A stretch of DNA of 64,000 nt from Sva-07 sp963715825 (GTDB taxonomy: Bacteria; Actinomycetota; Acidimicrobiia; Acidimicrobiales; Ilumatobacteraceae): positions 81,098-145,097 of the forward strand of contig CAVQSI010000013.1 of assembly GCA_963715825.1 (NCBI GenBank), in the 5' to 3' direction. Of the stretch, positions 17,129-27,237 are shown piece after piece (positions within the stretch are counted from its first letter, which is position 1; each line of letters starts with the position of its first letter). The translations under genes were made by a program, and so were the position numbers. A model generated the notes under the pieces. It saw only the letters and a list, made by a program, of their open reading frames with translations, had not been told where the DNA came from and made no database searches.

Positions 17129-18250
17129 TCAGACCGAGTGAGCGGACGCAATGTCGCGACGGATCGCGACGACGTCGGGGTGCTGTCGGATACCGATGAG
17201 TTCGGGTGACGAGTCGATGATCACGGCCAGGCCCGACGGTGACGTGCCGGCCTCGGCGGCGGTTCGGAGCCAGCCGATCGCCGTCGCCTGATCGCCCAGC
17301 GCTCCCGCCGCTCGCGCCACGGTGGCCGCAGCGAGCGTGTGGGGATGTCGGGTGTAGCCCTCGGCGGCGTAGTGCGCGGCATCCTCGAAACGGCCGAGAC
17401 GCATCAGTTGGTTGGCGAGGACGTACTCGTTCCAAGGATCACCCGACGGCCAGGGTTCGGGCAGCAGGTCGACCAGCGCTGCGATCCGATCCTGGGGCAG
17501 CGTCACCGGTGGAGGTGGCTGGTCGGGGCGATGGTGGCTGAGCGCCGAGACCAGGATGCGGCGCGCCTTGCCCGGCTTGCCCGCGGCAAGCGCATCGTCG
17601 GCGTCGTGCCACGGCGACGTCGCCGTCTTCGACGAGCCGAGCATCTGCAGCTGCGTGATGAGCAGGAAGCCCATGATGAGCATGAAGCCCCGGTACCGCG
17701 TGTCGATCAGTGCGAACACGGTGAAGGCCCCGGTGACCGCCAGCGAGAACCAGATCATCGCCCGCTCGGCTCGGTCGGGAGCGATCCGGTCGAGTGCCGT
17801 GGTGACGATGTTGCCGCCGTCGAGCGGCAACACGGGAACGAGGTTGAAGGCGCCGATGATCGGCCCGGCCCACCAGATGGCGAGCAGGGCGGGGTCGTTC
17901 GCGTACGACGGTTGTTCGAGCGGATTGGCGCCGAGTGCGATGAGCAGTCCGACGCTGACGGCGATCTGGATGCCGGGGCCGGCGAACGAGATACCGATCT
18001 GTTCGAGACGCGTCAGCGGGCGCGTCGGCACGTACGAGGCGTAGCCGGCGAGGAAGTTGAGCGAGATCTCGGCGTCGGCGCCGGTGCGTCGCGCCGCCAC
18101 CGCGTGGCCGAGTTCGTGCAGCAGCGTGAACGCCGTCAACGCCACGGCGAGCCAGAGCCCGAACGCATCGCCGTAGAGCACGACGATCAGCACCATGAAC
18201 ACGACGAAGCCCGGTCGGACGTGAACAGGAAATCCGAGCAGCCGGAACAT
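17129..18250 (-). CDS. site-2 protease family zinc metallopeptidase with C-terminal repeats
   Basis: The 373-aa integral membrane protease of family M50 has HELGH within a transmembrane helix (about residue 45) and NLVPVLPLDGG as the third-ligand motif. About five membrane segments fill the first 210 residues. The rest is a soluble helical region that looks TPR-like (RLGRFEDAAHYAAEGY). S2P enzymes cut membrane-bound anti-sigma factors or other proteins; the target is unknown. The sigK-rskA pair at 27.6 kb offers only a speculative client. Confidence 0.87.
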   Translation of the reverse strand: MFRLLGFPVHVRPGFVVFMVLIVVLYGDAFGLWLAVALTAFTLLHELGHAVAARRTGADAEISLNFLAGYASYVPTRPLTRLEQIGISFAGPGIQIAVSVGLLIALGANPLEQPSYANDPALLAIWWAGPIIGAFNLVPVLPLDGGNIVTTALDRIAPDRAERAMIWFSLAVTGAFTVFALIDTRYRGFMLIMGFLLITQLQMLGSSKTATSPWHDADDALAAGKPGKARRILVSALSHHRPDQPPPPVTLPQDRIAALVDLLPEPWPSGDPWNEYVLANQLMRLGRFEDAAHYAAEGYTRHPHTLAAATVARAAGALGDQATAIGWLRTAAEAGTSPSGLAVIIDSSPELIGIRQHPDVVAIRRDIASAHSV

Positions 18251-18366
18251 TCGACTCCGAGGCTAGGACCGATCGTCGACGGCTGTCTCGCGAGACTCGG
18301 TGTTTCGACATCGTGTTCCGTGATCGTTCAGACGAAGAACGGTCATGGTGACGGCGCGAAGGGTCG

Positions 18367-18372
18367 TACACT
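18367..18372 (+). promoter_or_regulatory. -10 element TACACT for ppdK
   Basis: It ends 8 nt before GTG 18381. Confidence 0.45.
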
Positions 18373-18380
18373 CCTGTGAC

Positions 18381-21026
18381 GTGCCATACGTCTACGCCTT
18401 CGATCACAAGCACCGCCGCCCTCCAATGGAGTACAAGGACCTGCTGGGTGGGAAGGGGGCGAACCTCGCCGAGATGACGAGTGTGTTGAAGCTCCCGGTG
18501 CCGCCGGGCTTCACGATCTCCACCGATGCGTGCCGCGACTACATGCACAGCGGCTGGCCGGACGGCCTCGACGAGGAGATCGCCAAGCACGTCTTCAAGC
18601 TCGAGAAGGCCATGGGGCGCAAGCTCGGCGACCCGTTCGACCCGTTGCTCGTGAGCGTTCGCTCGGGTGCCAAGTTCTCGATGCCGGGCATGATGGACAC
18701 GGTCCTCAACCTCGGCCTCAACGATCAGAGCGTCGAGGGCCTTGCCCACTCGACCAACGATCCGCGGTTCGCGTACGACTCGTACCGTCGCTTCATCGCC
18801 ATGTACGGCCGCATCGTGCTCGGTGTCGACGGGGAACCGTTCGAACACGCCCTCGATGCAGCCAAGGCCAAGGCTGGCACCGCGATGGACAACCTGATCC
18901 CGGCCGACGCACTCAAGGAGCTGTGCGACGACTACAAGGAAATCGTCCAGAGGGAGACCGGCGCACCGTTCCCGCAGAAGCCTCGCGAGCAGCTCAACGG
19001 CGCCGTCGAGGCCGTGTTCCGCAGCTGGAACGGCGCTCGTGCGATCGCCTACCGCAACCGCGAGAAGATCGATCACGAGCTCGGTACCGCCGTCAACGTC
19101 CAGACGATGGTGTTCGGCAACCGCGACGACAACTCGGGCACCGGCGTCGGTTTCACCCGCAACGCGGCGACCGGCGAGAACAAGCCGTATGGCGACTTCC
19201 TGGTCAATGCACAGGGAGAGGACGTGGTGGCGGGTATCCGCAACACCGAAGACCTCGACCACATGAAGAAGCACTTCCCGGTGATCCACGCCGATCTCCT
19301 CGAGATCTTCAAGCGCCTCGAAGAGCACTACACCGACATGTGCGACACCGAGTTCACCATCGAACAGGGCAAGCTCTGGATGCTGCAGACCCGCGTCGGC
19401 AAGCGCACGGGCGCCGCCGCGCTGAAGATGGCCGTCGACATGACCAAGGGCACCGGCAGGGGATCGCATCGGTGGAAGATCTCGCGCGACGAGGCCATCA
19501 TGCGCGTCTCGGCCGATCATCTCGACGCGGTGCTGCACCCGCAGTTCGCCACGGCCGGCAAGGTGCTCGCCAAGGGCCTGGGGGCGTCGCCGGGCGCCGC
19601 GGTCGGCGCCGTGTACTTCACCGCCGACGAGGCCGCTGCTGCGAAGGAGCGCGGCGAGGACGTCGTGCTCGTGCGCAACGAGACGAGCCCCGACGACATC
19701 CACGGCATGATGGCTGCCGAGGGCATCCTCACCGCCCGTGGCGGACTGGTCAGCCACGCTGCCGTCGTTGCCCGTGGTTGGGGGACGCCGGCGATCGTCG
19801 GCGCCGAGGACGTGAAGATCAAGGGCGATCAGTTCACGGTTGGTGACATCGTCGTGCACAAGGGCGACATCATCTCGCTCGACGGAACGACGGGCCAGGT
19901 CATGCTCGGTGCGCTCGAGCTCCGCGAGGCCGAGCCGCCCGCCGAGTTCGAGACGATCCTCAAGTGGGCCGACGCGGTCCGCAAGGGCAAGTTGGGCGTG
20001 CGTGCGAACGCCGACACCGGTGAGGACGCCACCAACGCCCGAGAACTCGGCGCGGAGGGCATCGGCCTGTGCCGGACCGAGCACATGTTCCTGGCCCCCG
20101 ACCGGTTGCCGGTGGTGCGCGAGATGATCCTCGCCTCGACACCGGCGCAGGAGGAGAAGGCGCTCGAGAAGCTGCGTGCGGTCCAGGAGGCGGACTTCAT
20201 GGAGATCCTCGACGCGATGGACGGCCTTCCGGTCACGATCCGGCTGCTCGACCCGCCGCTGCACGAGTTCCTCCCCTCGGTCGAGGAGCTCCGCATCAAG
20301 GAGGCCAAGTCCAAGAACGGCCTGAACAAGAAGGAGCAGGAGCTGCTGAACGCAGCCGAGCACTGGGCCGAGCACAACCCGATGATCGGAACGCGCGGTG
20401 TGCGCCTCGGCGTACTCAAGCCGGGTCTGTACGCCATGCAGGCCCGGGCGCTGCTGTCGGCTGCCGCGAAGCTGCGCGAGATGGGCAAGAACCCGATCGT
20501 CGAGATCATGATCCCGCTCACGGTCACGCGCGAGGAAATGACGCTGGCTCGGAGCTGGGTCCAGACCGAAGTCGACGAAGCGCTCGCCGGCATGAAGAAG
20601 AAGCCGATCATCACGATCGGCACGATGATCGAGACGCCGCGGGCGGCGCTGCGGGCCGACGAGATCGCCGAGGTCTCCGACTTCTTCAGCTTCGGCACCA
20701 ACGACCTGACGCAGCTCACCTTCGGGTTCAGCCGCGACGACGTCGAGAGCCGGATGATGCCGCAGTACCTCGAGCAGGGCTTGTTGAAGGCGAACCCGTT
20801 CGACACGATCGACCAGACCGGCGTGGGTGACCTCGTGCGGATCGGCGCCGAGCGGGGCCGGTCCACCAAGCCCGACCTCAAGCTGGGCGTGTGCGGCGAA
20901 CATGGGGGAGACCCTGCGTCGATCGACCTGTTCTACAACGCCGGGCTCGACTACGTGTCGTGCTCGCCGTTCCGGGTCCCGATCGCCCGGCTGTCGGCGG
21001 CCCAGTCGATCATCGCCGCAGGCTGA
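18381..21026 (+). CDS. ppdK: pyruvate, phosphate dikinase
   Basis: PPDK interconverts pyruvate, ATP and Pi with PEP, AMP and PPi. The 881-aa protein has an N-terminal ATP-grasp domain (GGKGANLAEM), the swivelling phosphohistidine domain with GGLVSHAAVVARGWG (His near residue 458) and a C-terminal PEP barrel ending with the catalytic Cys in CGEHGG (near 838). The residue before Ser-His is Val rather than the Thr that is regulated in plant and many bacterial enzymes. GTG 18381 matches the family start and has a promoter. Confidence 0.95.
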   Translation: MPYVYAFDHKHRRPPMEYKDLLGGKGANLAEMTSVLKLPVPPGFTISTDACRDYMHSGWPDGLDEEIAKHVFKLEKAMGRKLGDPFDPLLVSVRSGAKFSMPGMMDTVLNLGLNDQSVEGLAHSTNDPRFAYDSYRRFIAMYGRIVLGVDGEPFEHALDAAKAKAGTAMDNLIPADALKELCDDYKEIVQRETGAPFPQKPREQLNGAVEAVFRSWNGARAIAYRNREKIDHELGTAVNVQTMVFGNRDDNSGTGVGFTRNAATGENKPYGDFLVNAQGEDVVAGIRNTEDLDHMKKHFPVIHADLLEIFKRLEEHYTDMCDTEFTIEQGKLWMLQTRVGKRTGAAALKMAVDMTKGTGRGSHRWKISRDEAIMRVSADHLDAVLHPQFATAGKVLAKGLGASPGAAVGAVYFTADEAAAAKERGEDVVLVRNETSPDDIHGMMAAEGILTARGGLVSHAAVVARGWGTPAIVGAEDVKIKGDQFTVGDIVVHKGDIISLDGTTGQVMLGALELREAEPPAEFETILKWADAVRKGKLGVRANADTGEDATNARELGAEGIGLCRTEHMFLAPDRLPVVREMILASTPAQEEKALEKLRAVQEADFMEILDAMDGLPVTIRLLDPPLHEFLPSVEELRIKEAKSKNGLNKKEQELLNAAEHWAEHNPMIGTRGVRLGVLKPGLYAMQARALLSAAAKLREMGKNPIVEIMIPLTVTREEMTLARSWVQTEVDEALAGMKKKPIITIGTMIETPRAALRADEIAEVSDFFSFGTNDLTQLTFGFSRDDVESRMMPQYLEQGLLKANPFDTIDQTGVGDLVRIGAERGRSTKPDLKLGVCGEHGGDPASIDLFYNAGLDYVSCSPFRVPIARLSAAQSIIAAG

Positions 21027-21084
21027 CCGGTGACGCCGGTGCCAGGCACCGGCATCACCGGTCGGGCACTACATTGACCCGAGC

Positions 21085-22846
21085 ATGGGGATCGTCGACG
21101 AGGACATCGAACGACTGCGGTCGACGGTGTCGATCGTCGACACGATCCAGCAGTACGTCGCGCTGAAGCGCGTCGGGCGCAACTGGGTCGGTCTGTGTCC
21201 GTTCCACGCGGAGAAGAGCGGGTCGTTCAACGTCCGCGAGGAGACCGGGCGGTACAAGTGCTTCGGCTGCGACAAGGGCGGCGACGTCTTCACGTTCATC
21301 CAGGAGATCGAGCACCTCGATTTCCCAGGGGCGGTCGAGCATCTGGCGGCCAAGGCCGGAATCCAGCTCAACTACACGACGACGGGTCAGTCGAAGGAGC
21401 GGGCGAGACGCAAGCAGCTCGTCGAGGCGATGGACGAAGCCGTCGAGTGGTACCACCAACGACTCCTCACCGATCCCGACGCCCGCACTGCGCGCGACTA
21501 TCTCCGTCGGCGGGGCCTCGCCGGCGACATCGCCCGTCAGTTCAAGCTCGGGTGGGCGCCCGACGACTGGGACTCGCTGTCGCGTGGGCTTGGTGCGTCG
21601 CCGGACGTCTTGCAGTCGGTGGGGCTGGCGTTCCGCAACAAGCGCAACAAGATGCAGGACTCGTTCCGGGCACGGGTGATGTTCCCGATCTTCTCCGAGT
21701 CGGGTGAGGCGCTGGCGTTCGGTGGTCGGATCCTGCCCGGATCGGACGATCCGGCCAAGTACAAGAACTCGTCGGAGACACCGATCTACACCAAGTCGAA
21801 GGTGCTCTACGGGTTGAACTGGGCCAAGAGCGACATCGCCAAGCACGACCAGGTGGTGGTGTGCGAGGGCTACACCGACGTGATCGGCTTCCACCGAGCA
21901 GGCGTCGCTCGGGCAGTTGCCACGTGTGGCACCGCACTCACCGAGGAGCACGTGCGGCTGTTGAAGCGCTACGCGAGCAGGGTCGTGTTGGCCTTCGACG
22001 CAGACGCCGCCGGTCAGGGTGCCGCGGCCCGCTTCTACGAGTGGGAGCAGACGCATGCGGTGGAGGTGTCGGTCGCGCGGCTCCCGCAGGGCAAGGATCC
22101 CGGCGATCTCGCGCAGTCGGACCCCGAGGCGCTGCAGCGGGCGGTCGACTCGGCGATGCCGTTCCTCGGGTTCCGGCTGCAGCGCACCTTGAGTGCCCGT
22201 CCGCTCGACTCGCCCGAGCACCGAGCCCGGTTGGCCGAGGAGGCCATGGCGGTGGTCAACGAGCACCCGAACGCCAATGTCCGCAAGCTCTACGCCGGCG
22301 AAGTCGCGACGAAGGTCGGTCTCCCCGTGAGCGACCTGGTGCAGATCGCCGAGCGGGGGATCGCGCCGTCCGGCGATCCAGGTGGCACCAAAGCGTTCAC
22401 GGGGGCCGATGGAGAACGCCGAGTTCGCTGCACTCGTCCTGCTCGTGCAGGACTGGGACGAGATCGCACCGTGGCTGATCGAGCAGCTGTTCGACGACGA
22501 CGCCAACCGGATGGCGTTCGCTTCCATGGCCGAGGCGGCGGGCGATCTCCAGGGTGCGCTCGAGGTCGCGGCGCCCGATGCTCGTGAGGTCCTCGAGCGA
22601 GCCGCGGTCGCCGACCTGAACCTGCAACCCGACGTCGAAGCCAGAACGCTCATCGGTGCCGCGGCGCGCCGCGAGTTGGCCGCGCATGCCCGTCTCGCCG
22701 ACCCAGCGGCGATGGAGGAGGACCGTGCGGCGCGGCTCGACATCGACGCGCTCAACGACACCGATCGAGCGCGTGCCATGGCGGCAGCCGAGTCGTTGCT
22801 AGGTTGGCTGGATCGACGCTCAGGGGAACGCAATGGTGGGGGCTGA
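21085..22846 (+). CDS. dnaG: DNA primase (frameshifted near the C-terminal domain)
   Basis: DnaG synthesises RNA primers at the replication fork. The CHC2 zinc finger (CPFH...CFGC), the TOPRIM acidic motifs (VVCEGYTDVI, AFDADAAG) and the helicase-contact C-terminus are all present. The reading frame changes at a G5 run (22401-22405); after it, PMENAEFAALVLLVQD continues in the next frame to TGA 22846. dnaG is essential, so a miscounted homopolymer is likely. The end overlaps rpoD by 14 bp, the classic dnaG-rpoD arrangement. Confidence 0.92.
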
Positions 22847-24140
22847 ACCAGCAGCCGGAAACGAGTCGGCGCTCGGCGTGCCGTTCGCCGGCGTCGACGT
22901 CGACGAATGGGACGAGCTGGTCGGTCGTGGTCGTCAGTCGGGTGCGGTTCATGCAGAGGACGTCGCCCACGTGTTGCGCCACGTCGAGTTGTCCGGCGAC
23001 GTGCTCACCGAGATGCAGACCGCGATGGCCGGCCAGGGCATCGAGATCGACGACGCGGTCGACCACATCGCCGACGACACGCCCTCCAACGGTGGTCGCC
23101 GGCTGGTGGTCACCAAGGAGCGTCCACCTGCTGAGGCCGCCCCTGACCACGACGAGCAACTGCTCAGCCGCGGCCGGGGTCGACGGACCCGCAAGGCCGG
23201 ACCGAAGGGCGACAACAGCACCTCTGACACGGTGCGGCTGTATCTCCGCGAGATCGGCCAGGTCGACCTGCTCACGGTCGAGGACGAGCGTCGCCTCGCG
23301 CAGCTCATCGAGGAAGGCAAGATCGCTGCGGCACGCATCGACGAGATGGCCGACTCGGCGACGTTCGCGCCGGGCGAGGAGCGGATGCTGCTGCGGGCGG
23401 TGAGCCGCGGTGAACGCGCCAAGAGCGAGTTGACGCAGGCCAACCTTCGCCTGGTGGTCAGCATCGCCAAGCGCTACTCGGGTCGGGGCATGCAGTTGCT
23501 CGACCTGATCCAGGAGGGCAACCTCGGGTTGATGCGTGCGGTCGACAAGTTCGACCACAGCAAGGGCTTCAAGTTCTCGACCTACGCGACGTGGTGGATC
23601 CGCCAGGCGATCACCCGGTCGATCGCCGACCAGGCACGCACGATCCGCATCCCCGTGCACATGGTCGAGCACATGAACCGGGTCACTCGGGCGAAGCGTC
23701 AGATGCACCAGGAGCTCGAACGTGAGCCGTCGGTCGACGAGATCGCCGAGAAGGTGCAGCTGCCACCGGATCGGGTGCGCGAGCTGCTGCGGATCTCGCA
23801 GGACCCGCTGTCGCTCGACTCGCCCGTCGGCGACGAGGACGAGGCGAACCTGGGTGACTTCATCGAGGACGAATCGGTCGACAGCCCGGCCGACGCCGCC
23901 ACCCGCATGATGCTGCACGATGCGGTCACCGAGGTGCTCGGCGAGTTGTCCGACCGTGAGCAGGAGATCGTGCGCCTGCGCTTCGGTCTCGACGGTGGAC
24001 GCGCCAAGACGCTCGAAGAGGTCGGTCAGGAATTCGGCGTGACGCGCGAACGCATCCGCCAGATCGAGGCCAAGACGCTCGCCAAGCTCCGCCACCCGCA
24101 ACGCTCCGAGCGTCTCCGGGAGTTCCTCGAAGTCGAGTGA
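22833..24140 (+). CDS. rpoD: RNA polymerase principal sigma factor
   Basis: This is the group 1 sigma-70 factor, 435 aa. Region 1.2 begins DTVRLYLREIGQ. Region 2 holds LIQEGNLGLMRAVDKFDHSK and YATWWIRQAITR. Region 4 has the helix-turn-helix FGVTRERIRQIEAKTLAKLR. Region 1.1 is a short acidic segment, as in actinobacterial HrdB/SigA. The start lies inside the end of dnaG. This factor presumably reads the TANNNT -10 elements noted throughout the window. Confidence 0.95.
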   Translation: MVGAEPAAGNESALGVPFAGVDVDEWDELVGRGRQSGAVHAEDVAHVLRHVELSGDVLTEMQTAMAGQGIEIDDAVDHIADDTPSNGGRRLVVTKERPPAEAAPDHDEQLLSRGRGRRTRKAGPKGDNSTSDTVRLYLREIGQVDLLTVEDERRLAQLIEEGKIAAARIDEMADSATFAPGEERMLLRAVSRGERAKSELTQANLRLVVSIAKRYSGRGMQLLDLIQEGNLGLMRAVDKFDHSKGFKFSTYATWWIRQAITRSIADQARTIRIPVHMVEHMNRVTRAKRQMHQELEREPSVDEIAEKVQLPPDRVRELLRISQDPLSLDSPVGDEDEANLGDFIEDESVDSPADAATRMMLHDAVTEVLGELSDREQEIVRLRFGLDGGRAKTLEEVGQEFGVTRERIRQIEAKTLAKLRHPQRSERLREFLEVE

Positions 24141-24195
24141 CGCTGGACCCCAGCGGTGAATCTCTCGGCGGGAGGGTGATCCGATTCCGCTCGGT

Positions 24196-24210
24196 GCCCG
24201 AACCTCGGGC
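24196..24210 (+). promoter_or_regulatory. perfect hairpin immediately before the start codon
   Basis: GCCCGA (24196-24201) pairs with TCGGGC (24205-24210) across ACC, directly abutting ATG 24211. It covers the place where a ribosome site would be and could hold back initiation. Confidence 0.4.
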
Positions 24211-25842
24211 ATGGACACGCCCACCCTGTCGAAGCGTTCGGTCACGGCGCTCGGCGCACTCGCCGGGGTCGTCGCAGCGATCGTTGCGCTCGGCGTCGCC
24301 GAGCTGATCGCTGGGAGTCGCCAGCAGTGGCGATCCCCGATCATCGACGTCGGCGACCGGGTGATCGACAACGTGCCGCCGTTCGTCAAGGACTTCGCGA
24401 TCGAGACGTTCGGGACGAACGACAAACCAGCGCTGTTGATCGGCATCGGGGCGACGTTGCTGGTCTACGCCGCCGTCATCGGTGCCTTGGCGTTCCGTCA
24501 CCGAATCGAGATCGGACTGGTCGGCATCGGGCTGTTCGGCCTGATCGGGGCGTTGGCCGCCATCTCCAATCGCGCTGGCGGATCGCTCGACGACGCGGTG
24601 CCGACCGTCGTCGGTGCCAGCGTCGGTGCGCTGACGCTGTGGTACGCCCACCGGTTCTCCCAGCCCTTGATCGTCGGCACGCCGTCAGCGGACGCAGCGT
24701 CGCCGGACGACCCGACGGACGCCGGTCGGCCCTCACCCGACGATGCGCCCAGAGCCACACGTCGTGAGCTCCTCGTGCGCACCGGCGGTGTGCTGGCCGC
24801 TCTGGCGTTCGTCGGTGCGGGAGCCGGAGCGATCGGGCGCACCATCCGCAGCCGGTTCAGTGCGACGGAGTCGCGTGCGAACCTGAACCTGCCGGCCGGC
24901 ACGAACGGTCTGGCGCCGATCCCCGGCGGGGTCTCGGTCGGCATCGACGGCGTCGCGCCGTTCATCACGCCGAACGCGGACTTCTACCGGATCGACACGG
25001 CACTGACCGTTCCGCAGGTCCCGACCGAGGGCTACGAACTGCGGGTGACCGGCATGGTCGACCGGGAGCTGCGCCTGAGCTTCGACGATCTGCTGCGACG
25101 CGACATCGTCGAGCACGACATCACGCTCACCTGCGTGTCGAACACGATCGGTGGCGAACTGATCGGCAACGCCCGTTGGACGGGCATTCGCCTGGACGAA
25201 TTGCTGGCCGACGCGGGCGTGAATCCTGCTGCCACCCAGGTGGTCGGGAGATCGATCGACGGCTACACGTGTGGCTTCCCGATCGAAGCGGCCACCGACG
25301 GCCGCAACGCCTTGGTGGCGTTCGGGATGAACGGCGAACCACTCCCGCTCGAGCACGGATTCCCCGTGCGTCTGATCGTTCCGGGCCTGTACGGCTACAT
25401 CTCGGCCACCAAGTGGCTCGTCGAGATCGAGCTGACGACGTTCGAGGACTTCGAGCAGTACTGGGTGCCTCGCGGCTACGCCGACCGGGCCCCGATCAAG
25501 CTGATGAGCCGGATCGATTCGATCGACGGGCTCGGGACGCTCACCCGCAACGCCGACGGCACCGCCGCCATCGGAGGCGTGGCCTGGGCGCAGACACGCG
25601 GGATCAGCGGCGTCGAAGTGCAGCTCGACGACGGCCCGTGGCAGCCCTGCGAGCTCGGTGAGGCGCTCAACGACGACACGTGGCGCCAGTGGGCGTTCCG
25701 CTGGACGCCGCAGTCCACCGGGCGGTCGTCGATCCGCTGTCGGGCGATCGACGGAGACGGAGTGATCCAAACCGCCGAACGAACCGAACCCCTCCCGAAC
25801 GGTGCCTCCGGGCACCACCAGATCGTGGTCTTCGTCGAGTGA
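24211..25842 (+). CDS. membrane-anchored sulfite-oxidase-like molybdopterin oxidoreductase
   Basis: The 543-aa protein has three N-terminal membrane segments (about residues 10-32, 72-95, 98-125), then a twin-arginine-like RRELLVRTG followed by another hydrophobic stretch near 185-205, then an oxidoreductase Mo-cofactor domain. The Mo-ligand Cys is in TLTCVSNTIGG (about 307). A C-terminal dimerisation-like domain follows from about 430. The catalytic part is predicted to be extracytoplasmic. It sits directly before the fasciclin gene and sigK-rskA. The physiological substrate is unknown. Confidence 0.9.
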   Translation: MDTPTLSKRSVTALGALAGVVAAIVALGVAELIAGSRQQWRSPIIDVGDRVIDNVPPFVKDFAIETFGTNDKPALLIGIGATLLVYAAVIGALAFRHRIEIGLVGIGLFGLIGALAAISNRAGGSLDDAVPTVVGASVGALTLWYAHRFSQPLIVGTPSADAASPDDPTDAGRPSPDDAPRATRRELLVRTGGVLAALAFVGAGAGAIGRTIRSRFSATESRANLNLPAGTNGLAPIPGGVSVGIDGVAPFITPNADFYRIDTALTVPQVPTEGYELRVTGMVDRELRLSFDDLLRRDIVEHDITLTCVSNTIGGELIGNARWTGIRLDELLADAGVNPAATQVVGRSIDGYTCGFPIEAATDGRNALVAFGMNGEPLPLEHGFPVRLIVPGLYGYISATKWLVEIELTTFEDFEQYWVPRGYADRAPIKLMSRIDSIDGLGTLTRNADGTAAIGGVAWAQTRGISGVEVQLDDGPWQPCELGEALNDDTWRQWAFRWTPQSTGRSSIRCRAIDGDGVIQTAERTEPLPNGASGHHQIVVFVE

Positions 25843-25935
25843 TCCGCCCCCCGGATCATGCGACGACGGCCATGCACAGCGCTGCGATGCAGCGTGAACA
25901 CACCCCCACAACACACCCCCTACAAGGAGAAGCCA

Positions 25936-27125
25936 ATGACCACCCGAAGCCGAACCACGAAGATGTTGCTCGCAGCAGCCTCCTTCTCGCTGGTCGCCGC
26001 CGCCTGCGGCAGCGATGCCAACGACGAGGGCGCCGACGTCACCGATGCGCCTGCGGCCACGACGCCGGCAACCGACGGCGAGATGGACGAGATGGACGAG
26101 ATGGCCGAGATGGCCGAGGGCCCGTTCGGTCCGGCGTGTGACGCCGTCCCGACCGAAGGCCCCGGCTCCTTCGCCGGCATGACCGAGGACACCGCCGCGA
26201 CCGCGGCGTCGAACAACCCGCTGCTGTCGACGCTCGTCACGGCCGTCTCCGAGGCGGGACTGGTCGACACACTGAACAGCGACGGTCCGTTCACGATCTT
26301 CGCCCCGACCAACGACGCGTTCGCCGCCATTCCGGCGGAGGACCTCGACGCGGTGCTCGCCGATCAGGAACTGCTGACCTCCATCCTCACCTACCACGTG
26401 GTGGCGGGCGAGAGCCTCGACGCCGCAGCGCTCGGTTCGGCCGGTTCGGCCGAGACCGTGAACGGTGCCGAGCTCGAGTTCGGCTCCGACGGCACGACCG
26501 TCAACGGCGTCGACGTGCTCTGCTCGAACGTCATGACCGCCAACGCCACCGTCCACATCATCGGCGAAGTGCTGATGCCGCCGGCCGACGACATGGCCGA
26601 AGGGACATGGACGAGGGCGACATGGACGAGATGGAGGAAGGCGCCATGGAGGCGTCCGGCCCGCTCTGCGCCGCCGTGCCCACCGAGGGTGAGGGCTCGT
26701 TCGCCGGCATGACCGACGACACCGCCGCCACCGCTGCGTCCAACAACCCGGTGCTGTCCACGCTGGTGGCTGCCGTGCAGGCAGCCGGTCTGGTCGACAC
26801 CTTGAACAGCGATGGTCCGTTCACGATCTTCGCCCCGGCCAACCCGGCCTTCGACGCACTGCCCGAGGGAACGCTCGACGCCGTCCTCGCCGACACCGAT
26901 CTGCTGACGTCGATCCTGACGCTGCACGTCGTCGCCGGTGAGCAGCTGTCCAGCGCCGACCTCGCCGAGCTCGACTCGGTGGCCACGGTCAACGGTGCCG
27001 ACATCACGCTCGAGGTCGCCGACGACGGCACCCTCATGGTCAATGGCCAGGCGTCGGTCGGTTGCGCCGACATCCAGACGGCCAATGCCACGGTCCACGT
27101 GATCGATGCAGTGCTGATGCCGTGA
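25936..27125 (+). CDS. lipoprotein with two fasciclin (FAS1) domains (frameshifted between them)
   Basis: The signal peptide ends at lipobox VAAAC (about residue 21). A Met/Asp/Glu-rich linker precedes FAS1 domain 1 (NNPLLSTLVTAV, FTIFAPTNDAF, YHVVAGE). A second linker and FAS1 domain 2 (FTIFAPANPAF, LHVVAGEQL) follow in another frame. The break is at 26601-26605, where GAAGGGACATGG seems to lack one base; restoring it gives a continuous acidic linker. AAGGAGA (25923-25929) is the ribosome site. It resembles SigK-regulated MPT70/MPT83 of mycobacteria, in keeping with the sigK-rskA pair downstream. Confidence 0.88.
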
Positions 27126-27162
27126 TCCCGTCGGTGCAGCGCACCGAGACATGACCGACCAT

Positions 27163-27195
27163 GCGTGGCGAGGAGGCTCCGGCCCCTCGCCACGC
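27163..27195 (+). terminator. GC-rich hairpin after the fasciclin gene
   Basis: A perfect 11-bp stem (27163-27173 with 27185-27195) and an 11-nt loop lie 38 bp after the stop. No T tract follows. Confidence 0.5.
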
Positions 27196-27237
27196 TCGCG
27201 TGTTCCGACGACGTCAGGTGATCCACGAGCCGTCGTG

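Noticed and set aside
17439..20903. Very long minus-strand ORF opposite ppdK
   Set aside because: It is a GC-rich antisense shadow with His/Arg/Val-rich composition and no family; ppdK on the other strand is certain.
27151..27237. Longer N-terminus for the gene upstream of sigK
   Set aside because: It would place the perfect 11-bp hairpin terminator inside the coding region and has no ribosome site.
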